Below, piece after piece: positions 1 to 7,187 of a stretch of DNA of 19,408 nucleotides. The notes beneath the pieces are model-generated. The model had not been told where the DNA came from. It saw nothing but the letters and a program-made list of their open reading frames with translations, and made no database searches. The stretch spans positions 1-19,408 of the forward strand of contig CAZXBB010000166.1 in NCBI GenBank assembly GCA_964638815.1, written 5' to 3'. The first letter of the stretch is position 1. Every line of letters starts with the position of its first letter. The stretch is from CAZXBB01 sp964638815. GTDB lineage: Bacteria; Planctomycetota; Phycisphaerae; Phycisphaerales; SM1A02. Made by a program: the position numbers and the translations under genes.

Positions 1-57
1 TGGTCGAGACGGCGATTCCGAACGAGTGACGCACGGGCACCCGGCGCGGCGAGCCGG

Positions 58-183
58 GTCGGCGCGGCCGGGTCGGCGCGTCGAGGTCGGCGCGGCCGGG
101 TCGGCGCGTCGAGGTCGGCGCGGCTGGGTCGGCGCGGCCGGGTCGGCGCGGCCGGGTCGGCGCTGCTGGGTCGGCGCGGCGAC
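58..183. repeat. 14-bp tandem repeat array, nine units
   Basis: Nine units beginning GTCGGCG start at 58, 72, 86, 100, 114, 128, 142, 156 and 170, an exact 14-bp period. Two unit types, GTCGGCGCGGCCGG and GTCGGCGCGTCGAG, alternate at first, so 58-85 and 86-113 form a perfect 28-bp duplication; later units carry single-base changes. The period is not a multiple of three, so the array is unlikely to be coding. It ends about 14 bp before the putative -10 of the NHL gene and covers the place where a -35 would lie. I see no other feature in 30-57. Confidence 0.9.
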
Positions 184-197
184 TTGGCCCGGCACGC

Positions 198-203
198 TAT
201 GCT
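198..203 (+). promoter_or_regulatory. Putative -10 box (TATGCT) for a leaderless NHL gene
   Basis: TATGCT fits the TANNNT -10 pattern and ends six bases before the ATG at 210. Transcription would therefore start at or next to the start codon. No Shine-Dalgarno sequence lies between them, which agrees with a leaderless mRNA. No -35 hexamer is recognisable; that position falls inside the last 14-bp repeat unit. Confidence 0.4.
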
Positions 204-209
204 TCCGTC

Positions 210-2135
210 ATGATCCGCCTCCGATCGAACGGACCGGGCCTGCTCGCCATCCTCGCGCTGGCGGCGGTCGCCGCGGCGCAGCAGGACGAGGGCGCGCCCG
301 ACCCCTTCCGCTTCGGCCCCTACGAGACGACGATCGGACCGATCGAGGATCCCGGCGGCGTCGCCATCGCCGGCGACGGCGAGATCTTCATCGCCGAGAC
401 CGGCGAAGCGCGCGTCGCCGTCTTCGACCGGGAAGGCGCGCGGCTGCGCACGATCGGCCGGCGCGGCTCCGGATCCGGAGAGATGAGCCGGCCGCGGGGC
501 GTGGGCCTCGCGAAGGACGGCACGCTCTTCGTCGCCGATGGCGGCAACCACAAGATCCTCGTCTTCGACTCGTCCGGCACGTTCGTGCGCGAGTGGGGTG
601 CGCACGGGACCGCGCCCCTCGAGTTCAAGGACCCGCAGGGGCTCGCCGTCGATGCCTGGCACGTCTACGTCGCGGACCTCGGGAACGACCGCGTGCAGGT
701 GTTCGACCACGACGGCGCCCTCGTGCGCGTCGTGGGCTCCCGCGGCGCCGCCGACGGCCGCTTCAACGGTCCGGCCGCCGTCGCGGTGGACAACGAGGGC
801 TTCATCTACGTCACCGACGCGGACAACAACCGCGTGCAGAAGTTCGACCCGGTCGGCGCGCACGTCGTCTCGTGGGGCGATTACGGCCCGCACCGCGGCC
901 TCATGGACCAGCCGACCGGTATCGCCTGCCGCGACGGGGAGGTCTTCGTCGCCGACACGCGCAACCACCGCATCCAGGTCTTCGACCGGCACGGCGATCT
1001 CCACCTCCAGTGGGGGATCCATGCGATCCGGCTGCACGAGGGCGAAGGGCGGCTTCACTATCCCGACGCGCTCGCGCTCGCGCCGTCCGGGGCCTTCGGC
1101 GTCATCTGCGAGTCGTTCGAGAACCGTGCGCAGGTGTTCGCGATGGGCGACCCCGACGAGGGAACGCCGACCCCGGCCCGCGCGATCAAGGCCAAGCAGT
1201 CGCATTTCGGCGCGAGCATCGACGTGGACGGCCGCCTGCTCGCGATCGCGGAGCCGGAGACGCACCTGCTGCACGTGTTCGAGACGGGCAAGGACGTCCC
1301 GATCCTGATCGGCTCGTTCGGCGAACGGGGGAAGCGGTTCGGCCAGGTGATCCGCGCTTCGGGCCTCGAGATCGACGCGGAAGCGAGACGGCTGTATGTC
1401 ACCGACAGCGCGATGCGCCGCATCCAGATCTTCGCGCTGTCCTACGACCCGGCGGACTCCGTGAAGTACTCGACGCGTCGCGGCTGGTTCACGAAGGCGC
1501 TCGACCTCGACAGGCTCGGGGCGGTGCTCGCGCCGCTCGCGCTGCGCTGGCCGGTCGAGCCCGTCGAGATCGAGCGCTCGCCCGCGAACGAGCTCTACGT
1601 GATCGATCCGCGCAACGCGATGGTGCTGGTGTTCGACTCGAACCTCGGCTTTCTCCGCGCCTGGGGCGGCTACGGAAGCGGGACCGGCCGGTTCCGGCGT
1701 CCGACCGGCCTTGCCTTCGGCAGCGACGGCCGCACGGTGTTCGTGGTGGACGCCGACAACCAGCGCGTGCAGGTGTTCGACGACCAGGGCGGCTTCCTGC
1801 GCGCGTGGGGCGAGGCCGGCGATGGCGACGGCCGGTTCAAGCAGCCGTTCGGCGTCGCGGCCGGCCGCGACGGCTTCGTCTACGTCACGGACGCCGCCGC
1901 GCACCGCGTGCAGAAGTTCACCGAGGACGGCGTCTTCGTGACCGCATGGGGCGAGCACGGCACGGACCACGGGCAGTTCTGGAATCCGCGCGGCATCGAG
2001 CAGGACGACCGCCTGCGCGTGCTGGTCGTCGACCAGGGCAATCACCGGGCCCAGATCTTCACGCCCGACGGCGCGTGGCAGGTCACCTGCGGCACCGGGC
2101 GCGCGTTCACGGCCGATGCGCTTTCGCGCGACTGA
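210..2135 (+). CDS. Secreted NHL-repeat beta-propeller protein (641 aa)
   Basis: Residues 1 to about 23 form a signal peptide: Arg near the N-terminus, a Leu/Ala core, then AAA before QQDEG. The rest is a run of NHL repeats of about 40 residues, each with the pattern P-x-G-[VI]-A, a D/G turn, [VI]-[FY]-V-[AT]-D, N-x-R-[VI]-Q-[VK]-F-D, then a closing WG. Five clear repeats lie in residues 45-275 and three near the C-terminus. Four degenerate ones lie between, giving about twelve, enough for two six-bladed propellers. NHL propellers bind protein, RNA or ligands, or occasionally act as lyases; nothing here points to a catalytic site. No membrane helix or dockerin is visible, so it is probably periplasmic or secreted. 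ATG 210 is chosen because it opens directly on the signal peptide; an open frame from 26 in another phase is only a shadow. Ligand unknown. Confidence 0.9.
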   Translation: MIRLRSNGPGLLAILALAAVAAAQQDEGAPDPFRFGPYETTIGPIEDPGGVAIAGDGEIFIAETGEARVAVFDREGARLRTIGRRGSGSGEMSRPRGVGLAKDGTLFVADGGNHKILVFDSSGTFVREWGAHGTAPLEFKDPQGLAVDAWHVYVADLGNDRVQVFDHDGALVRVVGSRGAADGRFNGPAAVAVDNEGFIYVTDADNNRVQKFDPVGAHVVSWGDYGPHRGLMDQPTGIACRDGEVFVADTRNHRIQVFDRHGDLHLQWGIHAIRLHEGEGRLHYPDALALAPSGAFGVICESFENRAQVFAMGDPDEGTPTPARAIKAKQSHFGASIDVDGRLLAIAEPETHLLHVFETGKDVPILIGSFGERGKRFGQVIRASGLEIDAEARRLYVTDSAMRRIQIFALSYDPADSVKYSTRRGWFTKALDLDRLGAVLAPLALRWPVEPVEIERSPANELYVIDPRNAMVLVFDSNLGFLRAWGGYGSGTGRFRRPTGLAFGSDGRTVFVVDADNQRVQVFDDQGGFLRAWGEAGDGDGRFKQPFGVAAGRDGFVYVTDAAAHRVQKFTEDGVFVTAWGEHGTDHGQFWNPRGIEQDDRLRVLVVDQGNHRAQIFTPDGAWQVTCGTGRAFTADALSRD

Positions 2136-2345
2136 GGCATGGACCGCGCGGCGACGTCCGCGGCGCGGCCGGCGGCGGAGCAGGATCGTGTCCGACTGCG
2201 GAGCGACGGTGAGCGGAAGTCCTGTTGCAGCAGCACGTTGAGCGTGTCGAGCCCGGATTGCCCGTCACCCGGCCGCCCCGGTCGCACGGAGGCCGAACGT
2301 CTCCGCTGTCACCGGGACGCGCGGGGTCGGGCAACCCACCGGCTC
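2136..2345. other. Intergenic region, upstream part
   Basis: This is the first part of the 324-bp gap between the NHL gene and the first choice-of-anchor-B paralogue. I see no stem-loop with a T-tract, no RNA gene and no convincing small coding frame. The remainder of the gap holds the 11-bp repeat array, the -10 box and the leader, listed separately. Confidence 0.5.
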
Positions 2346-2416
2346 GCTTTACACATGATCCGCGGCTTTACGCATGATCCGCGCATGATCCGCGCATGAT
2401 CCGCGCATGATCCGTG
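2346..2416. repeat. Tandem CATGATCCGCG repeats abutting a -10 box
   Basis: CATGATCCGCG starts at 2354, 2373, 2384, 2395 and 2406; the last copy ends CGTG. Copies three to five are strictly 11 bp apart. The first two belong to a 19-bp unit, GCTTTACRCATGATCCGCG, at 2346-2364 and 2365-2383. The final copy ends one base before the TAGAAT box at 2418, so the array covers the -35 region and about 50 bp more upstream. An 11-bp period puts every copy on nearly the same helix face, as expected for cooperative protein binding. It could instead be replication-slippage noise. Confidence 0.85.
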
Positions 2417-2417
2417 A

Positions 2418-2423
2418 TAGAAT
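2418..2423 (+). promoter_or_regulatory. Probable -10 box TAGAAT of the first choice-of-anchor-B gene
   Basis: TGATAGAAT is an AT-rich island in very GC-rich DNA, and TAGAAT differs from TATAAT at one position. It lies 36 bp before the ATG at 2460, leaving a leader of about 30 nt with a GGAG Shine-Dalgarno at 2449-2452. No TTGACA-like -35 is present at 16-18 bp; the 11-bp repeats occupy that space, suggesting an activator-dependent or alternative sigma promoter. Confidence 0.5.
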
Positions 2424-2459
2424 CGGCGTTCCCGCCAGACGGATCCCCGGAGAACGAAC

Positions 2460-3890
2460 ATGCACTGCACGCGGCACATCGCCGGCGCCGGTACGGCCCT
2501 GGCGATCATCGGTCTCTGCGCCCCGATCCTCGCTCACACCGACGATCCGAAAGCGGGAACGATCGTCCCGAAGGACGGCGGCGCGGTGTGGCGACGCGCG
2601 GTCGAAGGCGCGGCGCCGGGCGGGATGGCGATGGCCGGGGAGTTCGAGTCGCTGGGCGTCAACCTCGAGTCGCTGTTTCCGCTCGACGCGTTCGAGGGGG
2701 ACCCGCCGGAGGCGACCGACATCTGGGGGTACACCTCGCCGTCCGGTCGCGAGTACGCGCTCATCAGTCTGTATTGCGGCCTCGGCTTCGTCGAGGTCAC
2801 CGATCCGGCAAATGCGCAGGTGATCGACACGATCTCCGGCGCGTGCAGCGGATGGGGAGACGTCAAGACCTACGGCCATTTCGCCTACCGCGTGACCGAG
2901 GACGACTCGATCGGCATCCAGGTGATCAACCTGGAGGCGATCGACGCCGGCATCGTCTTCGAGTACGCGCGGGTCGATTCCGGCAACGGCACGGGCGCCT
3001 CGCACAACATCGTGATCGACGAGGAGAGCGGCTACCTCTACCGGGTCGGCGGCTCGTTCTACGGCTTCGGCGCCTACGACCTCAACGAGGATCCGGGGCG
3101 TCCGATGTACGTGGGGAGCTGGTCGGACCGGTACGTCCACGACGCGCAGGTCGTCACGCACACGGACGGGCCCTACGAAGGACGCCAGTACATGTTCGCG
3201 TGCTCGGGCGACAACGGCGGCTGGTCGAACGGCCGGCTCGAGATCATCGACGTCACGTTCAAGAACGCCATGCACCCGATCTCCGAGGCGTACTACGAAA
3301 ACGCCGTGTACTCCCACCAGGGATGGCTCTCGGAGGATCGCCGGTACTTCTATCTCAACGACGAGCTCGACGAGCAGGAACTCGGCAGCCCGACCACGAC
3401 GCGGGTCTTCCTCGTGGCCAACCCGCACCTCCCCCTCTTCCTCACGACGTTCACCAACGGGCTCGAGACGATCGATCACAACCTCTTCGTGCGCGGCAAC
3501 TACATCTTCGCCGCCAACTACACGAGCGGTCTGCGCGTCTTCGACAGGACGGATCCCCTCGCGCCCGTCGAGATCGGGTTCTTCGACACGAGGCCCGAGA
3601 GCGACTCGACCACGTTCCTCGGACTCTGGGGCAACTACCCCTTCTTCCCGAGCGGGACCGTGATCGGCTCGGACCGTTCGCGCGGTCTCTTCGTCTGGTC
3701 GATCGACGCCCTGAACCAGCCGTGCCCGGACGCCGACGGCGACGGTGAGGTGGGCTTCAGCGACGTGCTCCTGATCCTGGCGACCTGGGGTGAGCAGGGC
3801 GGCCCCGCCGACGTCGACGGCGACGGCGAGGTCGGCTTCGGTGACGTCCTCCGGGTGCTCGCGGAGTGGGGCGCGGTGTGCCCGGGCTGA
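2460..3890 (+). CDS. Choice-of-anchor-B-type propeller protein with C-terminal dockerin-like repeats, paralogue 1 (476 aa)
   Basis: The signal peptide spans residues 1-25 and the predicted mature protein begins HTDDPK. The body matches the choice-of-anchor B family (LVIVD-like propeller): SHNIVID, VHDAQVV, CSGDNGGWS, YSHQGWLSEDRRYF, DELDEQE, TIDHNLFVRG, NYTSGLRVFD, DTRPES and NYPFFPSGTVIGSD. Residues 422-476 hold two calcium-loop repeats, DADGDGEVGFSDVL and DVDGDGEVGFGDVL, each followed by a [AE]WG turn, with Cys before the first and near the C-terminus. In related proteins such C-termini are regarded as interaction or sorting domains. ATG 2460 is supported by GGAG at 2449-2452. The two genes downstream are paralogues. 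It differs from them around residue 320, where the VSDL segment is replaced by VANPHLPLF. No enzymatic role is evident; surface display or binding is an inference. Confidence 0.9.
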   Translation: MHCTRHIAGAGTALAIIGLCAPILAHTDDPKAGTIVPKDGGAVWRRAVEGAAPGGMAMAGEFESLGVNLESLFPLDAFEGDPPEATDIWGYTSPSGREYALISLYCGLGFVEVTDPANAQVIDTISGACSGWGDVKTYGHFAYRVTEDDSIGIQVINLEAIDAGIVFEYARVDSGNGTGASHNIVIDEESGYLYRVGGSFYGFGAYDLNEDPGRPMYVGSWSDRYVHDAQVVTHTDGPYEGRQYMFACSGDNGGWSNGRLEIIDVTFKNAMHPISEAYYENAVYSHQGWLSEDRRYFYLNDELDEQELGSPTTTRVFLVANPHLPLFLTTFTNGLETIDHNLFVRGNYIFAANYTSGLRVFDRTDPLAPVEIGFFDTRPESDSTTFLGLWGNYPFFPSGTVIGSDRSRGLFVWSIDALNQPCPDADGDGEVGFSDVLLILATWGEQGGPADVDGDGEVGFGDVLRVLAEWGAVCPG

Positions 3891-3989
3891 CGCCGGTCTC
3901 CGCTCCCGGAACTCCAGCTCTGGAAGGCCTCTCGCCGGGCCCCGAACGCGTCCTGGCGCCTTTGGGCGGAATTATCGCTACTGGTCGGC

Positions 3990-4010
3990 CGCAAATACAG
4001 TAGATTTGCG
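3990..4010. promoter_or_regulatory. 21-bp AT-rich dyad, possible operator/promoter of paralogue 2
   Basis: CGCAAAT (3990-3996) and ATTTGCG (4004-4010) form a perfect 7-bp inverted repeat around ACAGTAG. It is one of the most AT-rich stretches in the window and contains overlapping -10-like hexamers (TACAGT 3996-4001, TAGATT 4001-4006). It lies 58 bp upstream of the ATG at 4069. A dimeric repressor site over the promoter fits best; a small RNA hairpin is the alternative. The rest of the 3891-4068 gap holds only a CCCGGC/GCCGGG hairpin at 4032-4048, in the leader. Confidence 0.45.
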
Positions 4011-4068
4011 TACTTGGGGCAGTCGCAGGACCCCGGCGCCGTGCCGGGCAAGAAGAGGAACACGCACC

Positions 4069-5514
4069 ATGCGCTTGACAGGGATCTTCGCCGCCGGGTC
4101 GGCCGGCATCGTTGCACTGACGCTCGGAACCATCGCGTCGGGTCACACCGACGACCCGAAGGCATCCGCCATTCTGCCGCCGACCTACCAGGGGCCGGTC
4201 TGGCGCCGGGCGATCGAAGGCAGGCAACTCGGCGGAATGGCGTACGCCGGCGGATTCGAGAGCAGCGGCGTCAATCTGGAGTCGAACTTTCCGGTGGGCG
4301 CGTTCGCCGGCAACAGCGACATCGCGAACGACATCTGGGGCTACGTCTCCCCGTCGGGGCGCGAGTACGCGCTCGTCGGTCTCGAGTGCGGCACCGGCAT
4401 CGTCGAGGTGACGGATCCCGCCGCCGCCACCATCGTCGGCACCGTGCTCGGCGCGTGCAGCACGTGGGGCGACGTCAAGACGTACGGACCGTACGCCTAC
4501 AAGGTCACCGAGGACTCGTCGATCGGCATCCAGGTCATCGACCTCACCGACGTCGATAACGGCAACGTCTCCGAGGCGGGCCGCATCGCGGATCAGGGCG
4601 GGATCGGCGCGACGCACAACATCGTGATCGACACCGAATCCGGCTTCCTCTACCGCGTGGGCGGCTTCTTCAATGGCTTCGGCGTCTACGACCTCAACGC
4701 GGACGCCGTGAACCCGCCGCAGGTCGGAGACTGGCCAGATCGGTACATCCACGACGCCCAGGCCGTGACCTACACCGGTCCGGACACCGACTACGCCGGG
4801 CGGCAGATCATGTTCGCCTGCTCGGGCTATAACGGCGGCTGGTCCGACGGACGTTTGGAGATCCTCGACGTCACGGACAAGAGCGGCATCGTCACGCTCG
4901 GCGAGGCTTTCTACTCCAACACGGTCTACTCGCATCAGGGCTGGCTGTCGGAAGATCAGCGCTACTTCTATCTCGACGACGAGCTGGACGAGGCCACCTT
5001 CGGCACGGAGACGACGACCCGCATCGTGGACGTCAGCGACCTCGACAACCCGGTGGAGGTCGGCACGTTCACAAACGGTCTGTTCACGATCGATCACAAT
5101 CTCTTCGTGCGTGACGGGCTCATCTTCGAGGCCAACTACACGAGCGGGCTCCGCGTCTTCGATCAGGCGACCGACCCGCTCAACCCCGTTGAGATCGCGT
5201 ACTTCGACACGCGACCCGAGGACAATGTCACCGACTTCTACGCGCTGTGGGGCAACTACCCGTTCCTGCCGAGCGGCACGGTCATCGGCTCCGACGAGCA
5301 GCGCGGCCTGTTCGTGTGGACGGTGGACGCGCTGGCCGGCGGCGATCCCTGCGGTGACGCGGACGGCAGCGGCGTGGTCGACTTCGGCGACGTGCTCGCC
5401 GTGCTGGGCGCCTGGGGCAACGCCGGCGGAGCGGAAGACGTGGACGGCAGCGGCACGGTTGACTTCGGCGACCTGCTCGTGATCCTCGGCACCTGGGGCC
5501 AGACCTGCCCCTGA
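4069..5514 (+). CDS. Choice-of-anchor-B-type propeller protein with C-terminal dockerin-like repeats, paralogue 2 (481 aa)
   Basis: The start is ATG 4069, preceded by GAGGAA at 4055-4060 and opening on a signal peptide (residues 1-25, ending ASG before HTDDPK). The open frame continues upstream to 3790, but that extension overlaps the preceding gene and lacks any signal-peptide character. Family blocks are the same as in paralogue 1: THNIVID, IHDAQAV, CSGYNGGWSDGRLEILDVTDK, YSHQGWLSED, LDDELDE, TIDHNLFVRD, NYTSGLRVFD and NYPFLPSGTVIGSD. Dockerin-like repeats lie at 428-481 (DADGSGVVDFGDVL, DVDGSGTVDFGDLL) with flanking cysteines. It keeps the VSDLDNPVEVGTF segment typical of LVIVD repeats. 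An upstream dyad at 3990-4010 may regulate it, and a strong terminator follows at 5539. Exported, probably a binding or display protein; substrate unknown. Confidence 0.9.
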   Translation: MRLTGIFAAGSAGIVALTLGTIASGHTDDPKASAILPPTYQGPVWRRAIEGRQLGGMAYAGGFESSGVNLESNFPVGAFAGNSDIANDIWGYVSPSGREYALVGLECGTGIVEVTDPAAATIVGTVLGACSTWGDVKTYGPYAYKVTEDSSIGIQVIDLTDVDNGNVSEAGRIADQGGIGATHNIVIDTESGFLYRVGGFFNGFGVYDLNADAVNPPQVGDWPDRYIHDAQAVTYTGPDTDYAGRQIMFACSGYNGGWSDGRLEILDVTDKSGIVTLGEAFYSNTVYSHQGWLSEDQRYFYLDDELDEATFGTETTTRIVDVSDLDNPVEVGTFTNGLFTIDHNLFVRDGLIFEANYTSGLRVFDQATDPLNPVEIAYFDTRPEDNVTDFYALWGNYPFLPSGTVIGSDEQRGLFVWTVDALAGGDPCGDADGSGVVDFGDVLAVLGAWGNAGGAEDVDGSGTVDFGDLLVILGTWGQTCP

Positions 5515-5538
5515 CTTTGGCCTGAATCCGACTGATCG

Positions 5539-5576
5539 AGGCGGCGGACCGCGGTTCGCCGCCTTTTTTTCTTTTT
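5539..5576 (+). terminator. Rho-independent terminator after paralogue 2
   Basis: A GGCGGCG/CGCCGCC stem (5540-5546 with 5557-5563) continues inward through G-U, A-U and C-G pairs to a CGCG loop. It is followed at once by TTTTTTTCTTTTT (5564-5576). It begins 25 bp after the stop codon at 5514. It is the only canonical terminator I see in the window and separates transcription of paralogues 2 and 3. Confidence 0.92.
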
Positions 5577-5646
5577 GCCGGAACGGGTCCTGTCGCCCGT
5601 CTCCTCGGGAGGGCCGTTTCCGCCGCTCGGGGACTGCTTTCCGGCA

Positions 5647-5680
5647 CCCGAAACCGCCCGATCTGCGTAGGACTTTCGGG
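5647..5680. promoter_or_regulatory. Dyad CCCGAAA-N20-TTTCGGG upstream of paralogue 3
   Basis: CCCGAAA (5647-5653) and TTTCGGG (5674-5680) are perfect 7-bp inverted arms. A weak -10-like TAGGAC lies at 5668-5673, just inside the right arm and 56 bp before the ATG at 5730. It may be an operator; with a 20-bp spacer chance occurrence is possible. Nothing else is evident in 5577-5646. Confidence 0.3.
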
Positions 5681-5729
5681 GCTCGCCGCGTGAACCCGGC
5701 TCACCGCCGGCCGATGGAGGATAAGGAAC

Positions 5730-7163
5730 ATGCGATCGACAGGCCTGATCGCCGGCTGCATGGCCGGCCTCGCGATGCTGGGAACCGCGACGATCGTTCT
5801 CGCGCACACCGACGACCCGAAGGGCCAGGCCGTCCTGCCCCCGTCGTTCGACGGACCGATCTGGCGGCGAGCCGTCGAAGGGGCGACCGGAACCCCGGGC
5901 GGAGCGATGTCGCCGGCCGGCGGCTTTGACGCCGACGGCGTGAACCTCGAGTCGCACGTTCCGCTCGGCGCCTTCGACGGAACCCACGACACCGCCAACG
6001 ACGTCTGGGGCTACGTCGCGCCGTCGGGCCGCGAGTACGCCATCATCGGTCTGCGCTGCGGAAGCGGCATCGTCGAGGTCACCGATCCTGCGAACGCGCA
6101 GATCGTTGGCACGATCCTCGGTGCGTGCAGCCTCTGGGGTGACGTGAAGGTCTTCGGTCACTACGCGTACAAGGTGACCGACGTCGAGGCCACCGTCGGC
6201 GTGCAGGTGATCGACCTGAGCGATGTGGACAACGGGAACGTCACGCTGGCGAACACGTTTTCCGGCGAGACCTTCTGCCACAACATCGTCATCGACGAAG
6301 CCAGCGGCTTCCTCTACTGCGTCGGCGGCACGCCCTACGGCTTTGCCGTGTTCGACCTCAACGCGGACGCGGAGAACCCGCCGCTCGTCGGCCAGTGGGC
6401 GGACCGTTACATCCACGACGCGCAGGTCGTGACGTACACCGAGGGCCCGTATGCCGGGCGCCAGATCATGTTCGCCTGCTCCGGCGACAACGGCGGCTGG
6501 TCGGATGCGCGTCTGGAGATTCTCGACGTCACGAACAAAGCGAGCGTGTTCACGACGGGCCAGGAGTTCTACTCGAACGCGTTCTACTCGCACCAGGGTT
6601 GGCTGTCCGAGGACCGGCAGCATTTCTACCTCGACGACGAGCTCGACGAGGCGCAGTCGGGCAACCTGACGACGACGCGCATCTTCGACGTCAGCGACCT
6701 GAGCAATCCCACCGAGGCCGGCACCTTCACGAACGGCCTCGCGACGATCGACCACAACCTGTACGTCCGCGGCAGCCTCATCTTCGCGGCCAACTACACG
6801 AGCGGTCTTCGCGTCTTCGACGCCGCCGATCCGCTCGCACCGGTCGAGATCGCCTACTTCGACACGCGTCCCGAGGGCAACGAGACGGACTTCTTCGGTC
6901 TCTGGAGCAACTACCCGCTTCTTCCGAGCGGCACGGTGCTCGGCTCCGACGAGCAGCGCGGCCTCTTCGTCTGGTCCGTCGATGCGCTGAGCGGCGCCTG
7001 CGCCGACCTCGACGCCAGCGGCGTGGTGGACATCGGCGACCTCCTGGCGATCCTCACCGCGTGGGGCAACCCCGGCGGTCCCGAGGATCTCGACGACAGC
7101 GGCGTCGTGGACTTCGGCGACATCCTGATCGTCCTCGCGCAGTGGGGCTCGCTCTGCCCGTGA
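5730..7163 (+). CDS. Choice-of-anchor-B-type propeller protein with C-terminal dockerin-like repeats, paralogue 3 (477 aa)
   Basis: ATG 5730 is preceded by GGAGG (5716-5720) and AAGGA (5723-5727) and opens on a signal peptide of 25 residues ending VLA before HTDDPK. The family blocks are again present: CHNIVIDEASGFLY, IHDAQVVTYTEGPY, CSGDNGGWSDARLEILDVTNK, YSHQGWLSEDRQHFYLDDELDE, TIDHNLYVRG, NYTSGLRVFD and NYPLLPSGTVLGSD. Dockerin-like repeats at 424-477 read DLDASGVVDIGDLL and DLDDSGVVDFGDIL with bracketing cysteines. The upstream terminator at 5539-5576 isolates it from paralogue 2. It ends 24 bp from the end of the convergent membrane-protein gene, with no terminator visible between them. 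Role as for its paralogues: exported, non-enzymatic as far as can be seen. Confidence 0.9.
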   Translation: MRSTGLIAGCMAGLAMLGTATIVLAHTDDPKGQAVLPPSFDGPIWRRAVEGATGTPGGAMSPAGGFDADGVNLESHVPLGAFDGTHDTANDVWGYVAPSGREYAIIGLRCGSGIVEVTDPANAQIVGTILGACSLWGDVKVFGHYAYKVTDVEATVGVQVIDLSDVDNGNVTLANTFSGETFCHNIVIDEASGFLYCVGGTPYGFAVFDLNADAENPPLVGQWADRYIHDAQVVTYTEGPYAGRQIMFACSGDNGGWSDARLEILDVTNKASVFTTGQEFYSNAFYSHQGWLSEDRQHFYLDDELDEAQSGNLTTTRIFDVSDLSNPTEAGTFTNGLATIDHNLYVRGSLIFAANYTSGLRVFDAADPLAPVEIAYFDTRPEGNETDFFGLWSNYPLLPSGTVLGSDEQRGLFVWSVDALSGACADLDASGVVDIGDLLAILTAWGNPGGPEDLDDSGVVDFGDILIVLAQWGSLCP

Positions 7164-7187
7164 CGACGCTCGCCGCTTGAGAGCCGG

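Noticed and set aside
1..29. Possible 3' end of an upstream gene (VETAIPNE then TGA at 27-29)
   Set aside because: Only eight codons are visible; too little to identify or support a coding region.
58..183. CRISPR array
   Set aside because: Units are directly adjacent without spacers and are only 14 bp; the same holds for the 11-bp and 13-bp arrays.
26..2212. 728-codon open frame overlapping the NHL gene
   Set aside because: It translates the 14-bp array and then an Arg-rich shadow of the NHL gene in another phase.
2349..6755. Long minus-strand open frames across the three paralogues (2349-3479, 3757-5097, 5256-6755)
   Set aside because: They run antisense to well-conserved protein families and have Val/Arg/Asp-rich composition typical of complementary frames in GC-rich genes. 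No signal, domain or ribosome site supports them. Their similarity to each other simply mirrors the paralogy of the plus-strand genes.
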